In this document: piece by piece, positions 53,300 through 64,000 of the stretch
How positions within the stretch are numbered: position 1 is the stretch's first letter
Layout of the letters: every line of letters begins with the position of its first letter
Source of the DNA: Apium graveolens
Lineage: Eukaryota; Streptophyta; Magnoliopsida; Apiales; Apiaceae
Direction: 5' to 3'
Length of the DNA stretch: 64,000 nt
Assembly: GCF_009905375.1 (NCBI RefSeq)
Contig: NC_133649.1
Span: 226,755,275-226,819,274 of the forward strand
Program-made: the position numbers and the translations under genes
Notes under the pieces: model-generated
Told to the model about the DNA's origin: nothing
The model's input: only the letters and a program-made list of their open reading frames with translations
Database searches by the model: none

Positions 53300-55640
53300 T
53301 ACATGTTATAAGACACTGAAACAAGCCTAGATTGTCGGGTTTGGGTAGAGGGTTAGGATTAGGAATAAGAAATAGAAAGATAGGACGTCTAAGGTTGAGT
53401 TTGACTGTATAGTAGGTTTTCAGTATGGTTCGTGTTATGATTCAAGATTTTTATCCTGCAATGTGATTTCTAGATAGCGGCAAGGGCAGATCCTATTTTC
53501 CCTGTATCATATGATCATTCAGAGCCTTCTGTTCAAGGACCATCATCATCACCCAGATTTGATTCACACCTTACTCGTCCACCAGTATTAACTGTATTAC
53601 CTCATGTTGTACAGCTGCACCTCTTCAAGTTATTCTACGCTATTCTACCACCCCTGATGTGAGTTCACCTATTCAAGAACCTCCATCTACTTATTCTTGT
53701 TCTACTGAACATTCAACTGTGACTGTATCTTTTCAGTTTACCATATACCATGTTCTATACCATCAGTTTAAGACCTGTCTTATGGAGCAACGGTACCTAC
53801 GAGGATGGATTCGAGAGCTACAACATATTGTTAGTACGTGAGACATTGAGGAAGGTGAGAAGAAACCTAGAAGGAGGATTCATGTGTTCCGAAGGATAGC
53901 TGCTATCAGGTTAAATGGAGCCACTAGTGAATAGGCCACCCATCTTTAGCTTATGAGATGGAGTAGATGAGTTTTGAAAGAGTTAGAGAAGAGTATAGAT
54001 CTGGAGTTTTCTTGGAGTTAGATGATGGTGTTATGATGAATGTGATATATATAGTAGCCATGTGATGTGATATCAACATACTTGTTTTATAGAATAGACT
54101 TGTTGACTATTGGATAGACATGTTGTACTTAACGATAGCAAAAATGATGATGGGAGTATTACCAGTATGGAAGCTTTGAAGTGAAGTTACGAATAAGATA
54201 ATATGCAACAGTAACTAAAGTTTTTATCGACTAATGCAGGCAAGTTGGACCCAATAAAGGGCAGAAGATAGATTGAAGTGCATGGACCTTTATATGACTA
54301 TTTCTTTAATTTGGCACTTTGATATAGTTAAGGAGGACAACCACTAACTCATTTAGTAAGGACAACCAGATGCGCGATTTTCAAAATTTTAAACGCATTT
54401 TTGAAAGAGATTTTGTTAATAAAATTTCTTAAAAATCCTTGAAACAAAATAAATTTTAAAAATTTTGTTGTCAAATTACTACTTGAGTTTCTTCTTGGTT
54501 ATAAGATTCAGATTACCTAGAAGAACAGTTGTTACGGACTTAATTTTGTTAATTCAGAGGGCAAGGAGGACCCGCTATTACAGAGATATTTCAATTGTTC
54601 CCGATGGAAGAACACAGATCTTGTTTGATAATGTTAGCAATAGAATTAGCATGCGGAGGAACTATTCATCCAATTTTTGAGACAATTAGAGTTTAAAGAA
54701 TTCGTTGATTTAAAAGGAAGTGTGAGCATGATCGAAGAAGGTTGGACAAATTTTCAGTCTTTTCTAAGGGAAGAACATTATTAGCAAAAGAATCGATATG
54801 ATGTATGATCAGTGGTTATTTCAAGTCGTATAGAAAAAATTTGAAATTATAAATGTAAATTCCTTGAGAACGCAAATATGGTCGAGTTATTAAACCCTTG
54901 AACGTGGAGGCACGACGCTAAAGGTACAAGATTTAATAAAGGAATTTATTATAGAGATTAAATTATGAAGGCATTTTACAGAATTTATAAAGTTGTTGTA
55001 TGACTCAATTGGGATCTATTGATCAAACGAGCTATGAAGGTATACGCAAGTATGGTGATCAATGGCGTGATTCTTTTCTATAATACTCTTGTATACAATT
55101 TTCCTGATTTTTGAATAATCATTATAAGTTCTATAAAGCGATAAGAAGAAGAAGATTGATGTGTTCCTTTTAAAAATTATTTTCCCTCAAATTTTGTTTT
55201 CTGATTGAGACAAACAGTGTTATGGTGAGACGCTTTGTCGGAATGACGAAGAGTCGGGTAGGACGCCACCTAATCATATGTTGTATGCCATATGGTATGA
55301 AAGACTGGGCATCTTAAGTACCAATGTGGCTGTCTCATTCATATTCAAATCATTACTCATTCTTTCTTTCTCAACTATATATCTATTGAATTATGGATCC
55401 TTCCAATAGTTTTGTTGTATTGTTGTTCCTTATGAAAGTTTTCCAAAAATAAACTTAATCTACCAAAAACCAAGCGGACAAAGTTCCAATCATTGAGTTT
55501 ACATGCTTTAAGTATGGGAAAACCAGGGCATATGGCAAGGATTGTAAAGCACCAGCCCCAGTCAGTGATGCGCTAAGAATCAAGGGATCTACTTCGATAA
55601 TGAATAAGTCTCCAAGAGCGAGATTTATGATATGTCTGTG
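53300..55640 (+). pseudogene. Chromo-1 gag remnant
   Basis: Strongly decayed; no long frame. A start-like ATGGTTCGTGTTATGATTC near 53425 and a zinc knuckle remnant CFKYGKTRAYGKDCK near 55500-55550 (second Cys changed to Tyr) are the recognisable landmarks. Position between PBS and protease fixes the identity more than sequence does. Confidence 0.6.
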
Positions 55641-57085
55641 AAAAATGTTATTCGGAATACGGATGTGACGACAGGTATGCTTATTATAAATTCTTTATGT
55701 GCTAAAGTAATAGTGGATTCGGAAGCAACTTGATCATTATTTCTCAATATTTTATTGATCAATTGAATTGTTAAATAAGATTATGACTGAAGGATTAACA
55801 AACCAAGAACATGTATATGATAACCAAGTATGTAGTAATTGTGAGATTGAGGTTTCTGGAAATAAGTTTGTGATGATTTGATATCATTTAAGATAGGAAA
55901 ATTTAGCATTATTCTAGGAATGGACTAAATATGTAAGCGTGATGCTCAGATAAACCGTCGTGATACGAAGATAATTCCGAAGATGCCGGATAAGGAAGTG
56001 GTGACATTTAGAGGTCGAAGGCAAGTAAAGAAGTTTTTAAAAATGATGCAACTAAAAGTTTACAGTGGCAAAAGATGTGAGCACTTTGTTGATTATGTGA
56101 TAAATAGAAGTCAGGAGCCAGCAAAACTTGAAGATTCCTAATAATCAATGAATTCTTAGACGTGTTTCCAGATGAGTTACCAGGATTTCTTTCAGGTAGA
56201 AAAATTAGGTTCGCGATCGACTAAGCACCTGAAATGAAACCATTATCCAAGGCCCCGTTCAGAATGGCGCCAGTTGAAGTGAAGGAGTTAGCAAAGCAAT
56301 TGCAAGAGTTGTTAGAAGGTGGAGCGATTAGACCTAATGTACCCCATGAGGTGCATCAATATTTATTTGTTAATAAAAAAGGTGGAAGCAGAAGATTATG
56401 CGTCGACTAGCGGAAACTCAACAAGTTTACTATAAAAAGAAAGTATATGTTACCTCGAAGTAGTGATTTGTCTGATCAGTTGAAAGATGTAAAATATTTT
56501 CTAGGATTGATTTAAGATTTGGGTATCATCAATTAAAGATTGAACCCAAGGACGTGGCGAAGGCAGTTTTCAGAACTAAGTAAGGTTATTATGAAATTCT
56601 GGTAAAGTCATTTGGATTGACCAATATACCAGTAACATTTAAACTTGATGGACAAAATCTTTAAAGAGTATCTGGATAAGTTGTATTTATGTTTATAGAT
56701 GATGTCATGATTTACTCGAAGACAATGAAGGACATGCAAAGTATTTAATGACAGTTTTGGGGATTCTGAGAAGGAAGGAGCTGTTTGCTAAGTTTTCAAA
56801 ATGCGAGTTTTGGTTGCATGGAGTTTAATTCCTAAGAATAATAGTCAGTGATAAAGGAACCAAAGTGGATCCAGCAAGGATTAAAGTTACTATGAACGGG
56901 GAAAGACCAAAAGCACTAACAAAAGTGAGAAGTTTTAGTATTGGCAGGATTTTATTGGAAATTTGTTTAAGATTTCTCGAAGATTGCGACATCTTTGGCG
57001 GAGTTTACTTGGAAAAGTAAAAAGTTTATATGGAATTGAGAAGTGTGAAGAAAGTCACAACACCTGTTTAATCACTTCAAGATGA
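55640..57085 (+). pseudogene. Chromo-1 protease and reverse transcriptase, broken
   Basis: A protease trace (LCAKVIVDSEAT, with E where G is expected in the D-S-G loop) lies near 55700-55730. A linker with KRDAQINRRDTKIIPK and VVTFRGRRQVKKFLK comes next, near 55930-56040. RT starts with EFLDVFPDELPGF near 56150, has GGSRRLCVD at about 56380 (then a TAG), and the catalytic block [10 protein letters not shown] at 56692-56721. Many stops and frame changes separate these. All are recognisable as Ty3/gypsy chromovirus enzymes, none functional. Confidence 0.82.
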
Positions 57086-57572
57086 TCCAGGAGAGTTTGA
57101 AATCTATAGTGATGCTTCTCATAAGGGATTAGGTTGTGTGTTGATGCAATACAATAAAGTTATTGCATATGCATCTAGACAACCGAAACCTCATGAGCAG
57201 AAATATCTAACTAATGACTTGGAACTAGCAATAATAGTATTCGTTTTGAAGATTCAGAAACATAATTTGTATGGAGAAAGGTGTGGGATTCATACGGACA
57301 ATAAGAGTTTGAAGTATGTATTCACGATAAAAAACAAATATAGTGACAACGCGATAAGCAAAAATGAGGAAGTGAATGTATTGACTCAACCAGAAAAGTT
57401 ATCTATGGAATTTCAGAAGTTGGAATGGGAAGTCAGAATTTATAATCCAAAAGAAGCAAGGATGAATAGTATGACCTTTCAGCCAGAGTTGTTAAAGAAA
57501 ATAAAGAGATGTCAAGAGGAGATAATAGAACAGAATGTTAACAGGTTAGTAGGAGGAAATTTATGCACTTAG
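57086..57572 (+). pseudogene. Chromo-1 RNase H region
   Basis: This is the longest open piece of Chromo-1. It reads [16 protein letters not shown], then [30 protein letters not shown] and [16 protein letters not shown], the Ty3-type RNase H with its D-E-D residues mostly kept. It ends in the connection to integrase (TAG at 57570-57572). Part of a dead polyprotein. Confidence 0.85.
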
Positions 57573-57931
57573 AAGAATGACCACAATATTCTCAAATTTT
57601 CTCAGAGAACTTGGATGCCACAAGTAACAGAATTAAAGAATGAGATCCTACAGGAAACTCATAATTCTAAGTATTTAATCTATTTAAGAAATGCCAAGGT
57701 ATACATAAATTTAGAGAAGAATATTGATAGCCAGATATGAAAAGGAAATTTCAAAATGGATTAAAAGGTGTTAGGCATATCAAAGAATTAAGGTGAAGTA
57801 TCAGAGACCTAGTGGATTATTGCAACCACTAGAAATACAAAATAAAAAGTGGAGCATGTTGCTCTGGATTTTATAGTCAAATTACCAAGAACAAAAATGA
57901 ACCACGATGCCAATTGGGTTATGATGGACAG
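57573..57931 (+). pseudogene. Chromo-1 integrase, N-terminal part
   Basis: A decayed zinc-finger region is followed by VALDFIVKLPRTKMNHDAN and VMMD, the start of the catalytic core with the first Asp. It is cut at 57931 by the solo LTR; target GACAG (57927-57931). Confidence 0.78.
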
Positions 57932-60900
57932 TGTAATATCTGGGATATATCGTGTAATTATTTTTGCTAATAAATAAATATTATGCATGTTCAATATTTA
58001 TTCTGTGAATTATTTGTTAAGTGGTATATGTGTTTGGATGTTTAAAAATAATATAAATTGAGTATTTTAATTTTTATATGTCCAAAATAAAATACAGATA
58101 ATTGTCATATCTTCTTATTTATTTTTATGTTGATTAATGATTTAATAGGAAATATATGGATTTTATAAATTCTTTTTCCGAGTATTTATAAACTATTTTA
58201 TACAATCGGGAACCAGCCGACGTCACCCATTTTTACGTTTTCATAACCCAAAACTCTTCCGAGAACTCCTTCTTAACCTAATTGTAATATTCCGAGCATT
58301 TTCCATGTTTCGACTTTTTCGATCCGGTATACGGTTTGTCCTGTGCGGGTCCCGGCGCAATATTATCGATACAAAATTCGTTTCGGTAAATCAATAAAAC
58401 TCGTATTTTTTATAAACGGAATCTTTTTATTAAACTATTATAATTATCACCTCGTAATACGTGTAACCAGACGCTGAGACCAAGACCGCAGTACAAATTG
58501 TACAGATTTGGATAATTATCCCGAAAACCGGTACCGTTTGGATACGGTTTTATAAATAAACGTACTATTTTATATCCGGAATGATCCAACGGGATACCAA
58601 TTTTTCGTAATTATAAATAGCCTTTACCGTATTTTATTTCGTACCAAAAATCATTTGCAAACAGTATTTACAGAATTTTCCAGAGAAAATATTTATATTC
58701 ATATAAACCTTCCGAGAATCAAACTGCAAAATCAAGGTGTTATTGATATCCGTTTGGAAAGCTCTAGTAATCAAAACGAAGGGTTTGAGGAGTACTATCA
58801 GATTATCCAAGTTTCAGAACTATAGAATCAAAGGTTGATTTTATATATTTTTATTTATTTTTGAATTATTTTGATTAAAATTATAAATTTTTGTTCGGAT
58901 GATTGTTTGAATGATTTGATGCTTGCATGTTGTAGATCTTGTTTTCCTGATGATTTTGATATGTCATATGACTGATTTGGATTTCAATAACATGTTCAAA
59001 ATTGAGTTTGATTTTCGAATTTTTAAATTAGGGTTTATAACCCGTATGAATGTTTTTTTATCGTAGGTAACCCGCAGCCGCTACCCTTCGGGTGCGCACT
59101 GGGTAAACCCTACGGATTCACGCAATAGCCTGCAAACCACTTGAACCAAGGTAAACCGCATTTAAGCGATAGGCTCTGACTCAGGAGGCATAATCATAAA
59201 TTCTCCTCCCGTGGGATTCGCACCTGTGACCAAGAGGATAGTTTTCCCCTCTTTAACCAGCTGAGCCAACCCTTGCTGGCCCCGTATGAATGTTCTTAAT
59301 TGAAATTTAAGGCTTTTTGTTCCAGGGGTTATTAAATGTTCTAGATGGGTGGGTTTTGTTCCTCTTGAAGTTTGCAATCGATTCATGTATAGTATGTTAT
59401 CAGACGATTCCTGGTTTGAACGGAGTTGTCTTTTGAAAGTTCGCCGGTGTTCTTCATTTCCCGACCATTTTCCGGCCATTCCTATTATGGCTTAAGTGTT
59501 TTGATTGTATGTACATGTTCCTGGTGATCTGTACTTCGATTCTGGAGAGTTTCATGGCCTGAGGTGGCCAGAATCGTGTTCTGCGGCCACACTCCGGCGA
59601 GTCGACGGCAAGGGTTTGCAAAATTGTAAACAGGCCCCTCGACTTTTGGGGAAGAAACAGTTTAGTCCCCCAGGTTTCCAGAGTTTGCATATTTTGGATT
59701 CCTGTTTATAAATTATTTAAAAATCATATTTTTTATTTATTTTAATTATAAAAATTCGTTTTTAATTAATAAAAATTCCAAAAATTATTATTTTAATTCC
59801 AAAAATTATTTTTAATTCAAAAATAAATCTAAATTAATTAGTTAATTAATTTTAGTTAGTAATTAATTGATTAATTGGTCAATTAATTCGAGAATTAATT
59901 GATTTAATTAATTATTAATTGATTTTAATTAATTATTTAATTAGATTTAACTATTTATAAATGATTTAAAAATTCCAAAAAGTAGTTTCGAGCTTTAAAA
60001 TATTATTTTAAATTGTTTTCAAGGCTCGATAATTATTAGAAAATTATTTTGAAGCCAGATTTGGCTAACTGAACCCTGTTTATTGCTTTAAAATTGATCC
60101 AACGACCTGTTTTAATTCTGAAAAATGTTTTAAGAATCATATTAAATATTCGAAAGCCTGTTTATGACCCGAGACTTCTTTCTAAATGGAATGTCATTGA
60201 TTGTTTGACATGTTACGTGTTATATGTGACTTGTTATTTGACTATCGGTCTATATGTTCAGTGTTTACTTGTTTTTAGCGTAACTTTCAATCCGTTAGCC
60301 GGATTTGGGTAAAACGAAGGGTAGATAGAAGTGTATACCGAATAGAATCGTATGAGTTGAGTATTGATAGATCTTTATGATATGTGAGCAGAGGAAGCAA
60401 GGCGTAGGAAAGGGAAGCAAGTAGTTGAGGAATACGAGATTGTCATTGAAAGTTAGTGAAGTGTAGCAAGCTAATATCAGGAAAGTGTTCTGAACTTTCT
60501 CGAGATATATTGTAGATAATTGATAATCTTGGTTTTATATTGCAAGTGCTTTGAAGCACTGAACCCTAAAACCTTGATTCTAGTTATTGATCTTTAAGTC
60601 GTAAACCTTATTCCTTCTGAACCATTGATTTTTGATTATCTAAATACAAACCACTAAGATACAATAATACTCCACAAATACATACAAACTAAATACTGAA
60701 CACTGAATCAAGATTGCCTACAGATTCAAACCCTTGTACCTTATGCTTTGAAAGACCAAATCCTTATAACCTTGAAACTTTGATTCTTTTGTTATCCAAT
60801 TCTTTCACCACCTGATAGCCATTCTCTGAAATTGTCATATTGTTTCCTTGTGAAGATTGAAACCTTCTCATGATTAGAAATTCAATATTGTTTATGATTC

Positions 60901-61599
60901 TATTTATTTCTTTACATTGTTTATTCCGTTATTATGATAGAATTGGATTGTTTTATAAAATTGTGGACCAGATTCGTGGTCAGACCAGATTGGTGGTCAA
61001 GTAAGGCCAATGTGTGCCTTGGATCCAGTAATTAGAGCAGGGTTGTGTACCTTGCTCGGGGTTCGTGCGTGACTAATCAGTAGCCTAACATTGGTTTTTT
61101 TAAAAAACATATAATATCCAATTCTAAATCATTATTCATTGTTCACTTGATACCATAACTCTTTTCACTTGATGATCATTATTCTCAGTCTTTTTAGTGT
61201 GACTTGCTGAGCTAGTTAGCTCATTTATGCGATGTTGTTTATGTTCTTTTCCAGTTAAGAAGGAACCTGTTGGTAGCGAGGATCCCCAATCCAGTGCGAG
61301 AGCTAGGGGTCCAGGTTGATCGAGTTAAACTAGCTGACAGCTTTTGGAATAGTTTAAGTTTATGAAGTTTGTAATAAGGTTTAATATTCAGTTGTAAGTT
61401 TGAATAGTTGGGATTTGGGCATTTGTAATATAAATGTGTGTGGCTTGTGTGCATACTTTAACCTATTGCGGTCCGTGGTAGTTGGTAAGTAAGGTCACTG
61501 TATATTATTATTATCTTTATTATTGTTATAAGAAGGTTATAAATAAGGTGTGTGTGTGTGTGGATCCAAACTTCTGACCCGGGTTTGGAGGGCGCCACA
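57932..61599 (+). mobile_element. Solo LTR of the Chromo-1 family
   Basis: Starts TGTAATATCTGGGATATATC and ends GGAGGGCGCCACA, colinear with the Chromo-1 LTR. It has no internal region. It is flanked by GACAG (57927-57931) and GATAG (61600-61604), a target duplication with one change. Integrase coding is continuous across it. It is 3668 bp including the SINE at 59055-59280. Solo LTRs arise by recombination between the two LTRs of an element. Confidence 0.9.
59055..59280 (-). mobile_element. tRNA-derived SINE
   Basis: Flanked by a 14-bp duplication CCCGTATGAATGTT (59041-59054, 59281-59294). On the - strand it starts GCCAGCAAGGGTTGG. It carries pol III box A (TGGCTCAGCTGG, 59268-59257) and box B (GGTCACAGGTGCGAATCC, 59231-59214). 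It ends with ACCCGAAGGGTAGCGGCTGC and an A-run after TACGAT. The 3' part resembles the Au-SINE type of plants. It is not a functional tRNA gene. Confidence 0.92.
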
Positions 61600-62492
61600 G
61601 ATAGGCTAGCTAAGTTAGCTCATTTTCTACCTATTCATGGAAGATTTTCATTGGACAAATTGGTTCACAGGTAATTGAAGGAGATAGTAGTTCATCATGG
61701 AGTTCCCGTGTCTATGGTATTCGACCAAGATTTCAAGATTTAATTCAAGGTTCTAGAAAAGTTTTCAAGAATGCTTGAGGAGCTAAGTTGAATATGAGTA
61801 CAGCTTATCATCCACTGACTGACAGCCAAAGCGAAGAAATGATTCAAACAATTGAAGATAAGTTATGTGTTTGTGCCATTTTTTTAGAAGAAATTGAAAT
61901 GAAGTTGGAAAACGTAAGATACTTGGACTAGAGTTGGTACAACAGATAAAGGAAATTGTCGAGATTATTTAGAAAAGGATAAGTGCAACACATGATCATC
62001 AAAGGAAATATATAGATCAAGTTAGAAGGAATACAGAGTTTGAAGAAGGAGATTTAATATCGTTAAAAATGTCACCGAGAAAGGGATCATCCATGATCGG
62101 AAAGAAAGAAAAGCTGAGTCCTAGTTCCGTTGGACTTTTTGAAATCTTGAAATGAGTCAGTAAAATAGTATGCGAATTGGCGTTACCCCCCTAATATGGA
62201 ATATATTCATAATGTTCTTCATATGGAAATGTTTAAAAAGTATAATCCAGAATTTTAGGCATGCGATAGAATATGAGCCGATAGAATTTCAGGAAGAGTT
62301 GTCTTATGTTGAGGATCCAATAGAGATCATAGAAAAAGAGAGGAAAAGTGTTAAGAAATAAAGTTGTAAAGTTAGTAAGAGTATTGTGGAGAAATCCAAG
62401 GGTTAAAAAGTCGACATGGGGTTTAGAAAGTGATATGCGTAAAATAATACCCTTAGTTATTGCTTAAGTGATTCTGGGGACATAATCCTTTT
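61600..62492 (+). pseudogene. Chromo-1 integrase C-terminal part and chromodomain remnant
   Basis: Integrase resumes with DRLAKLAHFLPIHGRFSLDK, VVHHGVPVSM and, after frame changes, STAYHPLTDSQSEEMIQTIE. The C-terminal part has KLSPSSVGLFEIL and LPPNMEYIHNVLHMEMFKKY (62180-62240). The tail has EYEPIEFQEELSYVEDPIEI and VLWRNPRVKKSTWGLESDM (to about 62440), the shape of the chromodomain tail of Tekay elements. Several stops; dead. Confidence 0.82.
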
Positions 62493-62505
62493 AAGGGGGG
62501 AAGGA
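62493..62505 (+). promoter_or_regulatory. Chromo-1 polypurine tract
   Basis: AAGGGGGGAAGGA directly before the 3' LTR start TGTAATATCC. Confidence 0.82.
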
Positions 62506-63039
62506 TGTAATATCCGGGGTATATCGTGTAATTATTTTTATCAATAAATAAATATTCTGTGATTGTTATATGAATTTTGGTAAATTATCTGTTAAGTGGT
62601 ACCTGTGTTTGGATGTGTAAATACGATAAAATTTGAGTATTTTAATTTTTATAGGTCTAAAATAAAGCATAGATAATTGTGATATTTTTCTATTGGTTTT
62701 TATGTTGTTATATGATTTTATAAATGATTAATGGATTTAATAAATTATTTTTCTCAGTCTTTATAAACTATTTTGTATAATCGGACCAACCGACTTCAAT
62801 CGTATTTACGTTTTTACAACCCGGAAGTCTAGGGAAAACTCCTTCCTAACCTAATCGCAATATTCCGAGCATTTGCCATGTTTTGACTTTTTCAATCTGG
62901 CGTACGGTTTTACCCGTGCGGGTCCCGACGTAAAATTTTCGATATAATATTCATTTTGGTAAATCGAGAAACGAGATCTTTTGATTAAACTATTATATTA
63001 TCTTCTCGTAATATGTGTAACCAAAATGCTGAGACCAAG
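62506..63039 (+). repeat. Chromo-1 3' LTR, cut by Copia-D
   Basis: Colinear with the first 0.53 kb of 32876 onward; ends in GCTGAGACCAAG, where the 5' LTR continues with TCTGTATTTAC (33417). Confidence 0.88.
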
Positions 63040-63612
63040 TATTGGATATATTTGAGATGTCATGTCTAATATGTTTCATGTTTAGTTTTTAGATCTTAAC
63101 AAACAGCAAATATCAGTACTTACTGGAATCGGTACTTACTGGAAGTCAGGACTTAGTGTCATATCAGGACTTAAGGTCATATCATAACTTAAGTACGAGA
63201 GGACTTACAGGTAAGGAAGGAAGCTGATTAACAGTAGAAGATCGAGACTAATACAAGAAGAAGATATGCAAGGAAAGAGTTAGAGGACTAGAAGAATTAT
63301 ATAAGATATCTGATTGATATATTTTAGGAGACAAAATTATATTCCATATCAATTAGAAGTTATCTTGTAACTGTGTACTATATAAACACATACATAGGTT
63401 TAAACACTATATGTGTTATCATTATCGAGAAGATCATACATTGTAACCTAGCAGCTCTCGTGATATTTGTTCATCACTGAGAGAGGACAGTTCAATTGTA
63501 ATAGAGTTTATTATATCGAATACATCTGTTTTCTGTTACTTGTGTTCTAAATTGATTTGATTGTATTTTACACTGTATTCAACCCCCTTCTACAATGTTG
63601 TGTGACCTAACA
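63040..63612 (+). repeat. Copia-D 5' LTR
   Basis: 573 bp from TATTGGATATATTTGAGATG (first bases TA in place of TG) to GTGACCTAACA. Shares ordered blocks with 17883-18478, including a TATA box (CTATATAAACACA, near 63389-63401). Confidence 0.85.
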
Positions 63613-63614
63613 AG

Positions 63615-63626
63615 TGGTATCAGAGC
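63615..63626 (+). promoter_or_regulatory. Copia-D primer binding site (initiator Met tRNA)
   Basis: TGGTATCAGAGC two bases after the LTR. Confidence 0.88.
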
Positions 63627-63666
63627 CTATCTGTTAACACACATATAGTAAAGATCCAAAACAATC

Positions 63667-64000
63667 ATGTCTGAAGAAGCAGAAAATCCAACCAAGCCCG
63701 CCAAAACTGAAGAAACTCCGAATACTCAAACCCACAGTCGATATGAGACTATTAGGGTTCCCATGTTGAGACCTTCTGAGTATCCCATATGAAAAGTGAA
63801 GATGGCTATATTTCTGGAAGCTACAGATCCAGAATACCTTGACAGAATTAATGAAGGACCACATAAGCCAACCAAGCTCTTGGTTGTAGTTGCAGATCAG
63901 CCAACAAAGACCGTACCAAAGGAGAAAAGTGAGTATACAATTGAAGATATCTCATCTATTGCCAAGGATGCAAAGGTAAGGCATTTGCTGCATAGTGCCA
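63667..64000 (+). pseudogene. Copia-D gag N-terminal part, one nonsense codon
   Basis: The ATG at 63667 opens MSEEAENPTKPAKTEETPN, then the gag block SRYETIRVPMLRPSEYPI, then TGA at 63790-63792 where Copia-C has Trp (YPIWKV). The frame goes on with KVKMAIFLEATDPEYLDRI and EYTIEDISSIAKDAKVRH to the window end. It is close to the Copia-C gag in the same blocks. Apart from this codon the visible part is open. Confidence 0.88.

Larger units (their letters stand above)
32876..63039 (+). mobile_element. Chromo-1, Tekay/Del-type chromovirus, interrupted by other elements
   Basis: The 5' LTR starts TGTAATATCC at 32876 inside Athila gag. It is split by Copia-B (36211-53092) and resumes at 53098 to end ...CGTCACA at 53284. 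PBS, broken gag-pol with a chromodomain-like C-terminus, and polypurine tract precede the 3' LTR at 62506, which is cut at 63040 by Copia-D. The integrase is split by a solo LTR (57932-61599). The long LTR (about 3.5 kb when the insert is removed), the [12 protein letters not shown] block and the chromodomain remnant all indicate the Tekay/Del chromovirus clade. The target site is CCTTC (32871-32875), partner outside the window. Confidence 0.85.
63040..64000 (+). mobile_element. Copia-D, 5' end of a Copia-A-family element
   Basis: LTR, PBS and the start of gag, continuing past the window. The LTR is related to that of Copia-A. It is inserted in the Chromo-1 3' LTR. Confidence 0.88.

Noticed and set aside
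59214..59268. tRNA gene on the minus strand
   Set aside because: Boxes A and B belong to the SINE. No cloverleaf with a proper acceptor stem is evident, and an A-tail and target duplication are present.
1..64000. A host (non-transposon) gene
   Set aside because: Every long frame is explained by a retrotransposon, and the few unassigned stretches are short and without a clear exon structure.

Overview
The window is plant nuclear DNA, most likely eudicot, made almost entirely of nested transposable elements. I see no convincing host gene, rRNA, functional tRNA or CRISPR array. The organism call rests on the mix of lineages: Copia elements of Sirevirus type with a long extra 3' reading frame, a Tat-type Gypsy element with a second RNase H and an antisense gene, an Athila-type Gypsy element, two chromoviruses with LTRs of about 3.5 kb, a hAT MITE, a CACTA remnant, a Stowaway-like MITE and a tRNA-derived SINE. 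The species cannot be named from this sequence alone.

Left block (1-18478): Copia-A runs on the + strand from before the window to its 3' LTR (17883-18478). It is split by a young, complete Tat-type Gypsy element (2005-12678). That element has two 570-bp LTRs in which I found no difference by eye, a 5-bp target duplication ACAGT, an intact pol frame, and an antisense three-exon gene (10357 down to 8509) with its own TATA box. Two kinds of tandem repeat lie before its 3' LTR. After the insertion Copia-A resumes with a small broken ORF and a long broken 3' ORF (13938-17678).

Middle block (18479-32875): 290 bp of unassigned sequence, a Stowaway-like MITE (18769-19019), then Copia-C on the - strand (19180-24436; gag-pol broken, 5' LTR present, no 3' LTR visible). 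Next is an Athila-type element on the - strand (24482-32875) with its 3' LTR, a broken env-position gene, broken pol and the end of gag. Its 5' part is cut off by the next insertion.

Right block (32876-64000): a chromovirus (Chromo-1, + strand) inserted into Athila gag. Its 5' LTR was hit by Copia-B (36211-53092, - strand, target duplication TAAGT). Copia-B holds a partial second chromovirus (Chromo-2, 42206-49388), whose second LTR carries a hAT MITE (48495-49007, 8-bp target duplication), and a CACTA end (49389-49892). Chromo-1's integrase holds a solo LTR of its own family (57932-61599), which in turn holds a SINE (59055-59280). Chromo-1's 3' LTR is cut by Copia-D (63040 to the window end). 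Insertions are therefore up to five deep: Athila, Chromo-1, Copia-B, Chromo-2, hAT MITE.

The most notable signals are the antisense spliced gene with its own promoter in the young Tat element; a homologous extra 3' ORF in two different Copia families, each with a polypurine tract inside the coding region; and, in three unrelated element families, a short family-specific word that recurs in LTR, untranslated and protein-coding parts alike.
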